DNA from: Intoshia linei
Taxonomy: Eukaryota; Orthonectida; Rhopaluridae
DNA length: 36,306 bases
Assembly (NCBI GenBank): GCA_001642005.1
Contig: LWCA01000261.1
Coordinates: forward strand, 1 to 36,306
Direction: 5' to 3'
Every line of letters begins with the position of its first letter. The first letter of the stretch is position 1. Shown here piece by piece: positions 1 through 11,749 of this stretch. The notes under the pieces were generated by a model. That model was not told where the DNA came from. It saw only the letters and a program-made list of their open reading frames with translations, and made no database searches. The position numbers and the translations under genes were made by a program.

Positions 1-720
1 GTATTCATTCTGATTTACATTTAGGAAAATTTTCAGTAGACAATCCAATTTTTTATAAAACAAGAAAAAAGGCGAAAAGTATGGACACATTTTTGACATC
101 AATCATTTTTATATTACAATCCTTTGCAATAATGGTAAAATTCGACTGAAATATGTTTATAAAGTGAAGATTCCGCAAATTATAGATACACAATTGGTAT
201 TTATAAGTATTTATTAAATTGGTACTGAATATGTCATCACATTGAAAATGACAAAATAGGTTTTTATTATTTTATTTTTTCTGGAATTTATGCTATTTAT
301 GACAATTTTTAGGATTGAGTGTTTTTACTTTATTGTTAAGATTATACAACTCATTCTGTCTAATAAATTATACTGTTTTTACTTTATTTTTAATATTATA
401 GACACATTCTGTCTAATAAATTAAAAAAATGGGATAACAAGTTTTTTTAAAAATCTTTACGCAAATGTTAACAAACAAAAAATTAAGATGGAATAATTCA
501 GTTTAAAGTAAAAAGTAATGTGATATGATGGTTCCACCTGAAACAAATTTGAGAACCACTTTTTTAAAAGATTGATAATAGTTAGTAGTAGGATTTTTAA
601 GTTAGATTTTCAACGTGAATTTATTTTTTTGGTATAATAAAAAAGTGCCTTCGGCAGAGCTAGGTGCTGTTTGTACGTAGTACAAAACTGCCAAGCTGGT
701 TAATATTATAATATAGTATA
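1..720. repeat. Dispersed repeat A, copy 1
   Basis: Non-coding dispersed repeat. Positions about 60-300 reappear, reverse-complemented, at about 20898-20705. Positions about 312-660 reappear directly at 25857-26148, and about 614-700 reappear reversed at 30121-30210. The right part contains a short palindrome (tgtttgtacgtagtacaaaac, near 668-688). I see no transposase and no clear terminal inverted repeats, so the class is unknown. It is probably a non-autonomous element. Confidence 0.7.
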
Positions 721-1357
721 GTTATAGTTTTATATTCAAGTACATATACAGTACATATTTTTTTAATACCGATTTAACAAAAATTTGTAGCTCAGTTTCA
801 CAATTATTTTTCTACAAGACTTTATAGATGTAATTTCTATAAATTTCATGCATTAAAACAAAATTAATGTTTTATCTTTGTAATGTAACAGATAAGTGAT
901 CTATAATATTTATTGAATGACATAATAATTAATTAAGTTAACCTATAATAAATTATTTAATTCGATTTTAATGTATGATTTGATTTGAGTGATAATGTGT
1001 GTGTTGATAATGAGAATAAAGTATGTACTTTATTAACATTACAATCTTACCGGCCATTTTTAAATCTATGAAATTTAATCTTTATTAAATGATTTATAAT
1101 TAAAAATTGATAAAGAAATTAGATTTTTATTGACTCAACAATGGGCAATTTAATTTATGTTCAGAGTGAAGCGGACAATTTTACTTTGATATTGTATTTA
1201 GTTTAGTTACGATCTTTTGATTTACGATCTTTTAATTACAGTATTATTTTTGCTGAATGAAATTTAATATTTTAAATTCAAAATTATTTATACATTTTTG
1301 TTGATTCTGTTTCATTCAGTCATTTAATTTAATTGAAGTTATTTATTTATTATCATT
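721..1357. other. AT-rich intergenic stretch
   Basis: No gene seen. The motif tttagtttagttacgatctt near 1197 resembles sequence just after the FLYWCH gene (about 1827-1876), so related sequence flanks that gene on both sides. Confidence 0.4.
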
Positions 1358-1802
1358 ATGGAAAACCACGCTGAAATTACAATTTTAATGTCACAAAAGA
1401 ATAAACCAAAATTGTGTTATTTAGGATACTATTATATTATTGATAGAAAAACGTTATCAACGATTAATTGGAAATGTAACGTTCGTAGGTGTAAAGGAAG
1501 AGCTGTTTCATCAATTGGAGTGCTAAATGGTAAATAATTAACATTTAAATAATACATTTATCGATATAGGAGACAGTCAAAAGATTGAAGTAAAAGGAGA
1601 ACATGGACACATGCCAAGTTCAGTCGAAATGGAAATGGATACAGCCAAACAAGTAGCTCGTGAGGCAGCGATTCAAACAATGGATACCACTAGAAACATT
1701 GTTTCTAGTTCTATTGTGGGTTTATCTGGAGAGGCACAATTTCATTTACGTTCAAATCATGCTTTGTCACAGATAATCAGAAGGAAAAGATGTACATCTT
1801 AA
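1358..1802 (+). CDS. FLYWCH-type zinc-finger protein, small, two exons
   Basis: Exons 1358-1529 and 1570-1802 join across a 40-nt GT...AG intron in phase 1, giving 134 residues. Exon 1 has the FLYWCH pattern: a Leu-Cys-Tyr-x-Gly-Tyr-Tyr-Tyr core, then Trp-Lys-Cys, then Arg-Arg-Cys-Lys-Gly-Arg-Ala. The zinc-ligand histidines follow in exon 2 as His-Gly-His. The C-terminal part (residues about 75-134, ending Ile-Ile-Arg-Arg-Lys-Arg) resembles the linker after FLYWCH fingers in MULE-type transposase relatives. FLYWCH fingers bind DNA. There is no DDE domain, so this is either a small regulator or a transposon-derived remnant. Start choice: first ATG in frame with the domain. A 59-bp inverted repeat begins 3 bases after the stop, which favours a mobile-element origin. 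Confidence 0.7.
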
Positions 1803-1804
1803 TT

Positions 1805-1964
1805 ATCCAATTCAATTTAATATATTTAGTTTAGTTACTAAGTTTATTTTTACGATATTTTGATTTACCATCTTTTGAACGGCCACGAATAGTTTTGGAG
1901 CACTATCAAAATATCGTAAAAATAAATTTAGTAGCCAAACTAAATATACTAAATTGAATTGGAT
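1805..1964. repeat. Long hairpin: 59-bp inverted repeat with 42-nt loop
   Basis: Left arm 1805-1863 and right arm 1906-1964 are near-perfect reverse complements, differing at about four positions. It starts immediately after the FLYWCH stop codon. If transcribed it would fold into a long stem. It could be a MITE or part of a larger element that includes the FLYWCH gene. Confidence 0.85.
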
Positions 1965-3255
1965 AAAAAAATTTAACTAAATTTAAACATAAGTAAGGAT
2001 TATTTCAAACAACCAGTTTTTTCGAAAAACTGTTGAATAACTTATTAGATGTCTTGGATTAAGAATCTAAATGTGTAATCTTATAAAATTTTCGTAAATA
2101 ACAAAATTATTTCATTTTAAACAAAATATATAGAAAAAGTACGGAAAAATTATGGTGATAAAGTTTTAAAATGACAAAATAAATAAAAATTGTTCGCTGA
2201 CCTAAACCCTTGAGCTACATAAACTTTCACTACGTCAAATCAACAAACATGGCCAAATGTTTATTGATAAATTCTTGAACCATGGTAATATATTTTTGTT
2301 ATCAAAGCATAAATTTATTTTGTAAAAAGTAGCATTCAATTGTATTCAAATTTAATTTTGAGTAAATCCAACTACAGTTCAATTTCAATTGTCAATTTTT
2401 GATTAAAACATGTCTTTCCCTGGTAATTCATATTATTTAATGTATTGATTGATTTTACTTGTACTTTGTATTACCATATTTCTATGTAATGCAGTGGTTC
2501 CCAAAATTTTTACATCATGCACCACAAGTCACAAAAAAATGTGTGTGGACCACCACGCAGAACCTACCGTATCGGAGGGGTGTCCACGAAATTTTTTTAA
2601 AATGAAGCATTTGAAAAATTCTTGAATATCATAACTAATAGGTATCTTAAATTTAAAATGTCAATTCAAGAGCCTTAGAGAGATGGATGGGGTTATACAT
2701 TTCGTATTATTATGTTTATTACACGACAATTCGTATGACAAATTTTTGGCATTTTGGCCCTATTTTTCATTTTAGGTGGCCACAAGCTTGTTAGGCTTGG
2801 CTCTGGGAACTAAGAACTAACTATAAAACTAAGTTAAATTGTTACATAGATTAAATCTAACGCACGTGAAAATTATTCACGTTATTCACTAAAACCTCAC
2901 TTTATTTTGATAAAATGATTTTTACGTTCACTAATAATAATAATTTTATTTTTAAAAAAATGTTATTTTCATTTTATTTAATTTATTTATTTTACTCATC
3001 TAAATTTAGACTAAATTGATATACAGTTTTTAATCAGTCAATAAAATGTCGATTACAATTTTTGTTTGTTACAAAAAAAATTTGCCTATTTTATCAACTA
3101 AACTTTACTTAACATCAATGTTGACCAAAATGAGTGATGCGAGATTTATTTTGTTATTTACGATGTGATTTTTTTCATATTTTTTCGCCCTGACATAGGT
3201 CAACTTGTATTTTGAAAAATAATTTTTTTTCAAAAATATTTAAAATTATGTGTAG
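1965..3255. other. Intergenic stretch with hAT-like debris
   Basis: At 2489 sequence starts cagtggttcccaaaattttt, a typical hAT end. From about 2567 to 2812 it matches the intron-dwelling MITE family at 17634 and 35119 (right end near ...gttaggcttggctctg). A facing hAT-like end, ggtaaacactg, lies at about 3782-3792. No matching 8-bp duplications were found, so boundaries are not firm. The first exon of the RanBP3-like gene may lie here but I could not identify it. Confidence 0.45.
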
Positions 3256-5686
3256 ACAAGAAAAAATTAGCTCAAGTTTGTAATACAATTGAAGATGAAG
3301 AAAGAGAAATCAGAAAAATTAACATAAAAGGTTGTTTAATAGCGACTCATGCAGCTAAATTTGACGAAATTATTGCTTCTAAAGGTATTTAGTTTATCAT
3401 TCATAATTTAATTTCTTTTAATTTTATTATTATAGAAAAAGAAAAACTAAAACTTTCTAAAATTAACAAAAATGCTATAAATACAAATCCATTCAAGAGA
3501 AAAAATGCTCCATCATCTCATTCATTTTTAAAAAAATCTGAGAAAAGGTACACTATAACTTGGCAAATTGATATTTTGAGTAGTTTTAATTTATTTACTT
3601 TTTATTATATCATTATTCTTTGAAAATTTATATGAAAAATGATTTTGATTGTTTTAAAAATGCAGAATACTATATAGTTAAATTCACCAGCCCTGTCCAC
3701 GTGTCAAATTTTTTTAAATTTTACAGCAGGCTGCAAAAATATAATTTAAAAAATAATGGAAATATATAGCGACACCCACTTTGGTAAACACTGCACTAAA
3801 GAGTGATTTTCCAAAAATATTAACACAACCAATATTTTAAATATATAAATGCTAAACTTTGAAAAAAAATTGACATTTGTTTTGTTAATTTAATATATAT
3901 TTTTAGGGATGATTTATTCGAAAAAACAGTTGGTTCGCTAGGATTCATTTACTAATATTTACTTTAGGAAGCCAAAATTATGGTGTCTGATAAAAATGTT
4001 TTAAATTTCCAAGATAAATGCGAAGGTAAATATTACTTGTATCAATATTATACTGGTTTACTATTTTTGTTCTAGATCGTTGTTTTTACAGACACTGTAA
4101 GTTTTCTGTCCCATACCAATATTCTTCTATAATTATAATTTATTAAAATTTTCATTTTATTTACGCTTATAGTACAAGTTTTATACCGTCAGTTTTCCAA
4201 TTTTTATAATAGTCCACATAGTCTTTATTCCGGTGTATCAACTTATTAATTTTATAGTTGGAATTACTCTTAGACATGCTGTTTTGCTTTTAAATTTGAA
4301 ATTATTGTATACAATAAATGTAATTAATTCTAGTCTAGGTGCTATAAAACCATTTGTTTTTGACGGTACAAGCAATAGTTCGAATAAATTTAAATGTTTT
4401 AAAAATCCCAATATTAACGATGAAAATATAATCGAAGAACCGAATATTAAAAAACAAAAATCAATAAAAAAAGACCTAGAAAGTGAAAATATAATTGACG
4501 AAAAAGAAATTATAATTTTCGAAGATTCAGTCAAATTACATAAATTTGATAAAAATGGGAAGGGTGGATGGGAAGAAAGTGTTAGTGGAAATTTGATTGT
4601 TAAGCAGAATCATTCAGATGAAAACATTATATCTAGTCTAGGTATTTTATAAAAAATCATGTACTTTCACTAAAGATACGTCATTCCATATAGTCAGTGC
4701 CGAACCTACCGTATCCGAGACCCCTCTTTGGGTCTCGAAACAATTTTTGTAAAATAATTGTTCAAAATAAACGACCCTGATTTTTCCTAGGCTAGGTAAA
4801 ATTGGATTTTTTATGTTGTGGTTGAATTAAGTGGATTTTTGAAAAAAATATCTGTAAAAAGAGCTTTTTCTTTGAGAATTTGAAATGGTATTTTTTATTA
4901 AATTTTATTAATGATGGAATAAAAGTGGGATGTTTTAAATAATAATGTACCGGTCGTATAGACTTTGGAATAAATTACCAACAAAATAAACAAAAGTTGA
5001 TAAATTTTTTTTATATTTTATTTGAATCACACCGACCCAAGGGTCCAGGGACTTTAATCGGGAACTGCTGCAATAAATAATTGTTATGAAGCTATTTTCA
5101 ATAGTACACTACCAATTTGACTATACTAAAGAATTATGTGTTTCGTTGAAATTAAAGGACATTGTACAGAACAAAAATTAAATTTTTGGGTTGTAAAAAT
5201 CGCCCAGTTTGGGAACTCCTTCTTTCTACTATATAATAGAAGTTATTTTTTCCGTCTCATCATATGACTGAATTTATTTTACTTTAGTTGTACATGACCC
5301 CAGTAATGGAAAATTGAGAGTAAATGCAATAATAACAAAAAACATTGATGTTGAAATAGTCAAGAAGAGTACGATTCGAATTGGGTTGTTAAATACTACA
5401 GAAAAACGATTAGATTTATACCTTTTCATAGTAAAGTTGTCTTTTTTCTTCAATAAAAAAAATTTAGACAAACAACGATAAAATGTGCAAAATATTGTAT
5501 TCAAGACTCAAAAACTGTGCAAATGGAGCAACATATATAAACGACGAAGAAAATGATAGTGAATCTGATAATTTTGTTTGCTATTTTCCCAATTCTTATT
5601 ATTCAGATACCTCGGAAAATATTACAGACGAGCCTAATAGACAAACCAATACTCCTGAAACAAACAATGAAACACCAAAAGATTAA
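3256..5686 (+). CDS. RanBP3-like Ran-binding-domain protein
   Basis: RanBP3 is a Ran-GTP-binding cofactor of CRM1 export. The firm part is the Ran-binding domain. Exon ending 4641 carries VKLHKFD...GGWEE...GNLIV. Exon 5288-5430 carries the GKLRVNA, STIRIG and LDLYLFI strands. Exon 5468-5686 carries the closing helix (KILYSRLKN) and an acidic Asp/Glu/Ser/Asn-rich tail, as in RanBP3. Upstream phase-consistent exons: 3256-3384, 3436-3547, 3907-3928, 3968-4025, 4076-4096, 4173-4232, then 4258-4641 or 4339-4641 (both acceptors keep the frame). This half is Lys/Glu-rich with a NPFKRK basic motif and a KPFVFDG segment like the FG-type motifs of RanBP3. Introns are 37-51 nt where free of repeats. The 646-nt intron 4642-5287 holds hAT-like sequence. 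The true first exon is not found, and the N-terminal exons could belong to another gene. NUP50 is the main alternative. Confidence 0.7.
4695..5216. repeat. hAT-like MITE sequence inside a RanBP3-like intron
   Basis: Left end cagtgccgaacctaccgtat matches the family also seen at about 2567, 17634 and 35119. Two hAT-like right ends follow (gggaactgctg near 5060-5070; cagtttgggaactcc near 5199-5213), so this is probably more than one insertion. No clean target duplication was found. Confidence 0.45.
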
Positions 5687-5778
5687 ATGTATATTGTAAA
5701 GTTGTAAATTATCGAGTAAATCGGTTTATTTTCATATTTTGTCATTTTTTATAAACTTTACGTAAAATTTAATTTTAA

Positions 5779-5784
5779 AATAAA
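5779..5784 (+). promoter_or_regulatory. Candidate poly(A) signal AATAAA
   Basis: AATAAA lies 92 bases after the RanBP3-like stop and 20 bases before the NOL9 start. It would place the 3' end of one transcript almost on the start codon of the next, consistent with very tight packing. Confidence 0.35.
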
Positions 5785-5803
5785 GTTACATTTTTTAACG
5801 ACA

Positions 5804-7309
5804 ATGGAAAAAGATTCATTCGAAGGAAAGTTTGAATTTGGAATTTTGTTAATAAGTGGATCATTCAATTTGACCGTATTAAAAGGATGTGCAAAATGTC
5901 ATGGGTTTCATTTAATGAAGAAAAATGAGCCATATTATTTTTGTAACATTTTGCCATTTTCTCAATTTTGCATAGAATTGTGTGACGACGAATGTAATGA
6001 AAAATCTAATGAATTTCGGTACCGTATTGAGAAAATTGAGAAACCAAACTTGATACACATACAAACGGACTCTTACTTTAGTAGACTGGTTAGAAATATG
6101 AATGCAAAAATTGAACATGAAGTGTTCAATAATTATACCGAAATAAAAAATATGAAAGTTGTGACATATGATTATGATACAATTACTACATTATCGAAGA
6201 TGTGTGGTTTTAACAAAAAGTATTTTGTTATGGGTTCTACTGATACCGGGAAATCAACAATGACAAAATATATTGTGAATTGTCTATTAAATATAAATGA
6301 TAAGGTTTATTATATAGATTGTGATATTGGTCAATCTGAATTCTCTACACCCGGGTGTATTTCATTGTTTTGTTTGAAAAAACCAGTATTTGGACCTCCA
6401 TTCTCTCATGTTATCGAAACTGTTGCTTCTTGTACAATTGCAAATAATACGGTTACAAATATTGAAATTAATTCATATTTAGCATGTGTGAATCATTGCT
6501 ATAATCACTATTTGAATCAAAAAGTAAACGATCCATTAGTAGTAAATTGGATGGGCTGGATCCAGGGGCTCGGGTATCAGTTAATGAAGGAAACTATTAA
6601 AATTGTTCGACCCCATTTTGTTGTACAGTTAGATTCTCCAATGAAACATGTCAATATCAACCCTGTAGACACCTTGTCTATTCAAGATTCAAAGTCTAAA
6701 CGTTCTTTTTCGAAAGAATTTACCAATGTTTTAATAAAATCTCCCATTGCATACAATACCGTCAAAACTTATCCAAACCAAAAACTCAGACAACTCCAAT
6801 TTCTAGTTTATTTTTCGAACGTATTTAAGGTGTTCAATGTTGCTCTTTCTTTAAATTATGCTAAACCTTACATGATACACTTTTCAAATATCTTTATTAA
6901 GCTTCACACTAAAGTGCCTCCAGATATGTATTGTGATGTCATAAATGCGAGCGTGGTTAGTTTGTCACATTTAGAAGATAATTGCGATTATACCCATAAT
7001 TATTGCAATATTTCTAAAATGAATATTCTTCAATCCAATACTACCGAAAAATTTGATCATTTAGGCTACGGTATATTATTTTTTATTAGAAATTTAGCTT
7101 CATTTTTAGGTATAATAAGAAACGTTGATTTAATAAACAGAATTATTTTTGTTATTACTCCTTTATCTTCAAAAATTATTTCACAAGTAAATGTCATCAT
7201 ATGTACAAAAATACCACTTTTAACGAATATTCTTAGTTCTCAGGTAATATTAATATTTTGTTTTCTTATCTACAATGCATTGTAGTGTATTTATCCGTTA
7301 CAGGAATAA
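5804..7309 (+). CDS. Polynucleotide 5'-hydroxyl kinase, NOL9/Grc3 family
   Basis: Family role: phosphorylates 5'-OH RNA ends in the nucleolus during ITS2 processing of pre-rRNA. Residues 1-135 form the divergent N-terminal domain (starts near GILLISGSF and TVLKGCAKCHG). The Walker A motif GSTDTGKST is at residues 144-152. The Clp1/Grc3 signature DCDIGQSEFSTPG starts at 172, followed by the Pro-Val-Phe-Gly-Pro-Pro loop. A C-terminal domain with GIIRNVD, VITPLSS and IPLLTN closes the protein. The first ATG gives 480 codons before a likely donor at 7244. Without splicing the frame ends at a TAG (7283-7285), the AG of which is a good acceptor for a 42-nt intron. Splicing there, or at 7303, gives a slightly different C-terminus ending at 7309. 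It is about 490 residues, near fungal Grc3 rather than the longer human NOL9. It lies 117 bp behind the RanBP3-like gene, same strand. Confidence 0.85.
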
Positions 7310-8250
7310 GGTGATAAAATATTTTGAACGAATTATAAATAATTTTTTTACGAATTGGATAATGAGTGCATTGTAAGGTTGATAATCGGTAAAAATTTAT
7401 AATGGTAAATTATATAAATATTATAATTTTATTACAATGCCTATTACTATATTCTATTTGTTTGTTACATATCTTAACTTATATAAACAAATTTTTCGTA
7501 TCTGTCTGTGTGTTATTGTTCATTCCAATAACATAGTTCTAGAATTTAAATAAACACAAATTTCAAGTCAGGTTTTTTCGAGGAGAAAGTAAGATAAATT
7601 TCAATCTAAGAAACTTACATCTTACCGGTGATAACCCCATTTATCTTTATTTCAAAAATCAAACAAGTGCTAGAATTTAAAAAAAATTACAATTCATACA
7701 GTTAACACTCACATAAATTTTTGATTTTACTAAAAAATTACAATAAATTGACATTAAAATACTATTTCAAAAAATAAGAAATTAAATAAGTTTTGATATT
7801 TTAAAAAAATGTACATGTAAAAATAAAATGTATCGATAATTTACCGGTAAAAATTTATTCGGTAAATTGTCCAACCTAGTCCCAATCAAGGCTAAATTAG
7901 GCCTCAACAAATTATTGACAATATTAAATTTAACATTTTTTTTATCGCATATCATTATGCTTTAAAATATTGACTCAACCCATATAATTGTACAAAATAA
8001 TTACAGTAATGCTAAAAAGGGTCTACTGTATTACAATTAAATTTTTACCCATTTTGGTCGTGACAGAACGGGTAATTGAATTTGTATATACATTTATGTC
8101 TATTTTTGTATTGTGATATAGTGCAATGGTCAAATGTACGCGCACCTAGGGTGCATTTGAAATTTTCACATATTTATATAACATTTTTTACATGTATGTT
8201 TTTTTATGCTGAAATGTTCCCAGCTTAATGAGATTACATCTAGTACTTAT
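7310..8250. other. Intergenic stretch between convergent genes, with repeat B fragment
   Basis: About 7465-7760 is a diverged reverse-complement copy of repeat B (shared blocks include cttatataa..., tgtctgtgtgt, gttctagaattt and ttttttcgaggag). The rest is AT-rich with no gene seen. Confidence 0.5.
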
Positions 8251-8667
8251 CAGGGATTGGAAATAATTGATTGCAATCAATTATTTTGTATAAACCAATT
8301 AATTGAAAAATGAAAAGATAATTTTGAATTAATTGGTTTTTTTCATATAACTGAAAAAATATAAATTGAATCATTTTATTGGCGAATAGTTGGATAAAAA
8401 AATTAATTAATGAACAGAAAAATGATGTATTTAATCTACTAGCTTGACTTTTATGTATTTCGAACAAACAGCATCCTAGTATTTATTATAACCACATGAC
8501 AGTTTTTTATAAATGATGATGATATTGTTATCAATCTTTAATTAATTGAAATTTTTTATTTTTCATAAAGCAATTGGAAAATATTTTTTCATTTTTCAAT
8601 TAATTAATTGAATTTTTGAACAAACAATTGATTATTTTTCAATAATTTTTAACAATTCCAATCCCTG
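8251..8667. mobile_element. hAT-like MITE, 417 bp, CAGGGATTGGAA termini
   Basis: Left end cagggattggaaataattga; right end ...aacaattccaatccctg. The first 12 bases are exact inverted repeats. The interior is built from many alternating aattaattg/caattgatt blocks, giving multiple hairpins. Flanking 8-mers (gtacttat and ttacaaaa) do not match, so no target duplication supports it. A 75-codon open frame within it is a by-product. Confidence 0.65.
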
Positions 8668-8952
8668 TTACAAAAATTGGTTAATATAATTTTTTTCGAG
8701 AAAATTCTGAAAAATTAAAATATCCAAGATTTTTACAAATTCCATAAAATTTTGTACCCAACACAATCACTACCACCTATAGCAATACATTTGATATAAA
8801 AAACTAATTCACTTTACATTTAGACAAACTTGGCATATCAACCAAATTATCTATCATATTCTTCAAACAACATGTTATCAAAGCATCAATCACTGGCATC
8901 AATTAGAAAAAGAAGATGATATTTATATTTAATACAAAATAACAATTATACT

Positions 8953-11285
8953 TTAAATGGGTATAATAGTAGTTTCAAAAGTTTCCATACTGTTTGATAA
9001 CACTCGTGGATCGCCATAGTCATCTCTATACGCTGAAAAAACCATTTTAATTTCAGAGTTTATATACAATCTTCCACTAGACGATTTAACGACTCTAAAA
9101 TAAAAATACATGTAATAATGTATAATTTATTAGTACTTCATATGAAGCAAATGTTTGACATGTCTTTTTTTCCGTCGTTTAAAGTAAATTCGATGTCTAA
9201 TAAAAGAAACATTTTTGCGTTTCAATTCTTTAAAATCGTATGGAACTGAAAATAATTTCACCATTGTATCATTAGGATAAAAAATTGTCTAAATGCAACG
9301 TAAATACTCTGAAACTAAAATTATTACAATTTGTACAAACCCAGATTCAGGTATCATGTATCTTTTTATTTTAGCGGTTCCCTAAATTTAAATAATAACC
9401 GGTACGAAACTAATTACTATTACCAAATAAGGGGACGGAGCGTCCATATAATTTAATTTGAAAAACGATATATCTAGTGGTATTTTTATTAGGTCAGTTT
9501 TAAAATTTCCATGAGCCACAAGTTCACAATAAAAATTTTTCAAATGACCGTATTCCTTGAATCGTCTTTTCAATATACTTTCCTAAAGAGGTAAAATTAC
9601 AATGTAAACAATTAAACACAACCTCAAAGTTTATATAAAAATGTTTTCCTGGTATACTTGCTAAATCAATATTTCTAAATAAAAGAATTAAAAATGTTAA
9701 CTTTTTAATTACTCATTTAGTTCATTGTATGAGGTTTTTGATTTAAAGGTAGTCTAAAAATATTAAATAAATGGTAATTAAATTTATTTAAATAAAGAAA
9801 AATTACTTTTAAACAATTGATAGGTTTATTATTTTCTTTCTTGTCAAGTTTATATTGAGAAAAATGCTTCATCAAGTTTAGTTTTTTATGTTTGTTGATA
9901 TATGTTATTTGCGAACGTAAGAAAACGTTTTTAAGGGTATTCTTTTTTTGGAATATTGGCTCCTTTAATAAATTTGCATTTTTATCGCACACGTCAAAAC
10001 CACAAGGTGAATCAGAACGTGATTCAAGTTGTTTAATGTCTTTATATCGGTTTTTTAAATTGTGAGGTTTAAAGAGGTTACCAGATAATTCCATTTCAAT
10101 ATTATATTTTTGTGAATTTGTTTTTGATTCCAACTTGCGTTCATGTTTTTGACAAACGTAAGTAGTTGACAAGTTACACATTGAGGAATATTTTTTACCT
10201 TCACTATTTAACATGTTTAAATTTTTACGATAGATTTGAGGAGTAAGATTGGAATAGGGCGGAATAACTGTTTGAGAATCTTTATTCTTTTTATATATAC
10301 AGGGTTTATATACAATAGATGTAAAATTATTTTGATCGTGACAGTCGAGGTTGGGGAGTAAGTTGTAGCAATCATGATTTGGTGTAACTTGACTACTTGA
10401 TCCATATTTGTAATTCAAGGCTTTAGAATCACGATGAGAGTAAGCATCTATAATTTGAAGAACAGTAAACATAAAATTTTTAATTTCGGTAATTTTAATA
10501 TTAATGTTTTCATCATAAAATGGCGGGCTAGCTTTTTCGCAACAAGATAGAATGATTGGTTGGACACAAATAAAAGCAGGTAAATGTTTGTATTTTATAA
10601 ACTTTTTATTTACAATTAATTCCATTGACGCGTCCAGTAACATGTCGTCTCCGAAAAGACTTTCCACAAACCAAAATTGTTTGATTCGTTTGAGTGAACT
10701 TTGAAAATTATTTACTTTGGGCGGTTTTACTTGGCAGTCGTCTGCATAGTGTCCATTTTTGGAACTGTACAATTTAAATTTAACGGACGAGACATTTTGC
10801 TGAAACCAATGAGAAAACTCCTTGTCATGAATTACCGAACAAGAATACATGTGTTGGATTTCTTGCATCAAATTGTGTCTTTTCGCCAAATTAGAATTTT
10901 TTGTAACTCCAATGGAAAATTTCCACCTTTCAAGTAAAACTGTATCTTCTTGTTTTTCATTCATAAATTCACACATTGGTATGAAATTTTCATAGACGGC
11001 CGTATTAAAGCAACTTTCTTTTTCATTTGATACACCCTTCTTCAGGCAGTGTATATCTATAAACACGGATCCACATTTGTTTAATAAATTGCTAATATGG
11101 TAGCTTAAATTTCTCAATATTTCGTCATTCAGACTAGAATCGAACATTGATGTTATAAAACCCGGCACATCCACAAACTTTGTAAACTCTGACAAATCCG
11201 CCAGTTCCTCCATACTCTCATCCTCGCAATCATTACTATTGAGTCGATTTGTAATTTGATGTTTCTGTAAATCTAAAAATTTCAT
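8953..11285 (-). CDS. Atos/FAM214 family protein
   Basis: Exons on the minus strand: 11285-9807, 9753-9713, 9674-9623, 9582-9424, 9381-9337, 9288-9137, 9094-8953. All phases agree, giving 689 residues. Introns are 38-53 nt. The large first exon has the N-terminal FAM214 pattern: SVFIDIHCLKKG, then LLERWKFSI, then a helix like the LMQAIRS/SAW region of relatives. The small exons form the conserved C-terminal domain: YINFEESILKRRF, then MDAPSPYL (the DAPSPY motif), KRYMIPESG, TIFYPNDTMVKLFSVPYDF, FIRHR, and SSSGRLYINSEIKMVFS. FAM214/Atos proteins are nuclear regulators; Drosophila Atos controls a metabolic programme in macrophages. A basic KRRKKRH run in the 9288-9137 exon could be a nuclear signal. 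The 11285 ATG is conservative: an upstream exon (11547-11422) splices in the same phase onto base 11264, so the N-terminus may be longer. The middle (residues about 250-480) is poorly conserved and Asn/Lys/Ser-rich. Confidence 0.8.
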
Positions 11286-11421
11286 TTATAACATATTCTC
11301 CCAGAAACAGATTTGCAAATGATTGTTACTAGAATAAAACATTACTGAAACTGTCTCAGATATTGAGACCGCTGCAGTGATATAAACTTTATTCAAATTC
11401 ATATCAAGATTACAAAATTAC

Positions 11422-11745
11422 CTTTAGATTTCTGGATATTTTCCTTAAGTCGCTTCACTTTGTCAATATCAATACACTTAGACTCTAGCCCAATGTGACC
11501 AACGTTGGAATTTTTCATAATTTTGTCAAATACTTGAATATTTTTATCTAAATTTTCAATGTTTAATAGTATTCACTTGGATTATAATTATCAACAATTG
11601 TTTCACTTGTTTTACAAGAAAATTATATTTGTTTATCTGCAGAATATTTCGTTTGCAAAATCAAATATTTAAGATAGCTGTCGTTTATATTAACCAGCAC
11701 ATAACTTGCATCAAAATGAACACAATCTGGACTATCTTTTAGATA
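11422..11745 (-). CDS. Candidate coding exons upstream of the Atos gene, unidentified
   Basis: Two segments look coding. 11547-11422 is Lys/Glu-rich, begins NLDKNIQVFDKIM and ends ENIQKSK. Its donor phase fits the Atos exon if that uses the acceptor inside its first codons (atttttag, bases 11272-11265). 11745-11623 reads DSPDCVHFDASYVLVNIND and continues to a stop at 11623-11625. I could not join the two with confidence. They may be the true 5' exons of the Atos gene or a separate small coiled-coil gene. No family recognised. Confidence 0.35.
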
Positions 11746-11749
11746 CTGA

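Noticed and set aside
2489-3792. A full hAT element from cagtggttccc to ggtaaacactg
   Set aside because: Flanking 8-mers do not match and the ends differ; more likely pieces of separate insertions, and the interval also overlaps RanBP3-like exons.
4238-4534. 98-codon minus frame opposite the RanBP3-like exon
   Set aside because: Antisense shadow of the coding exon, rich in Ile/Phe/Ser as expected from A-rich sense codons.
8240-8467. 75-codon minus frame
   Set aside because: It lies mostly inside the aattaattg-rich hAT-like MITE and has no protein character.
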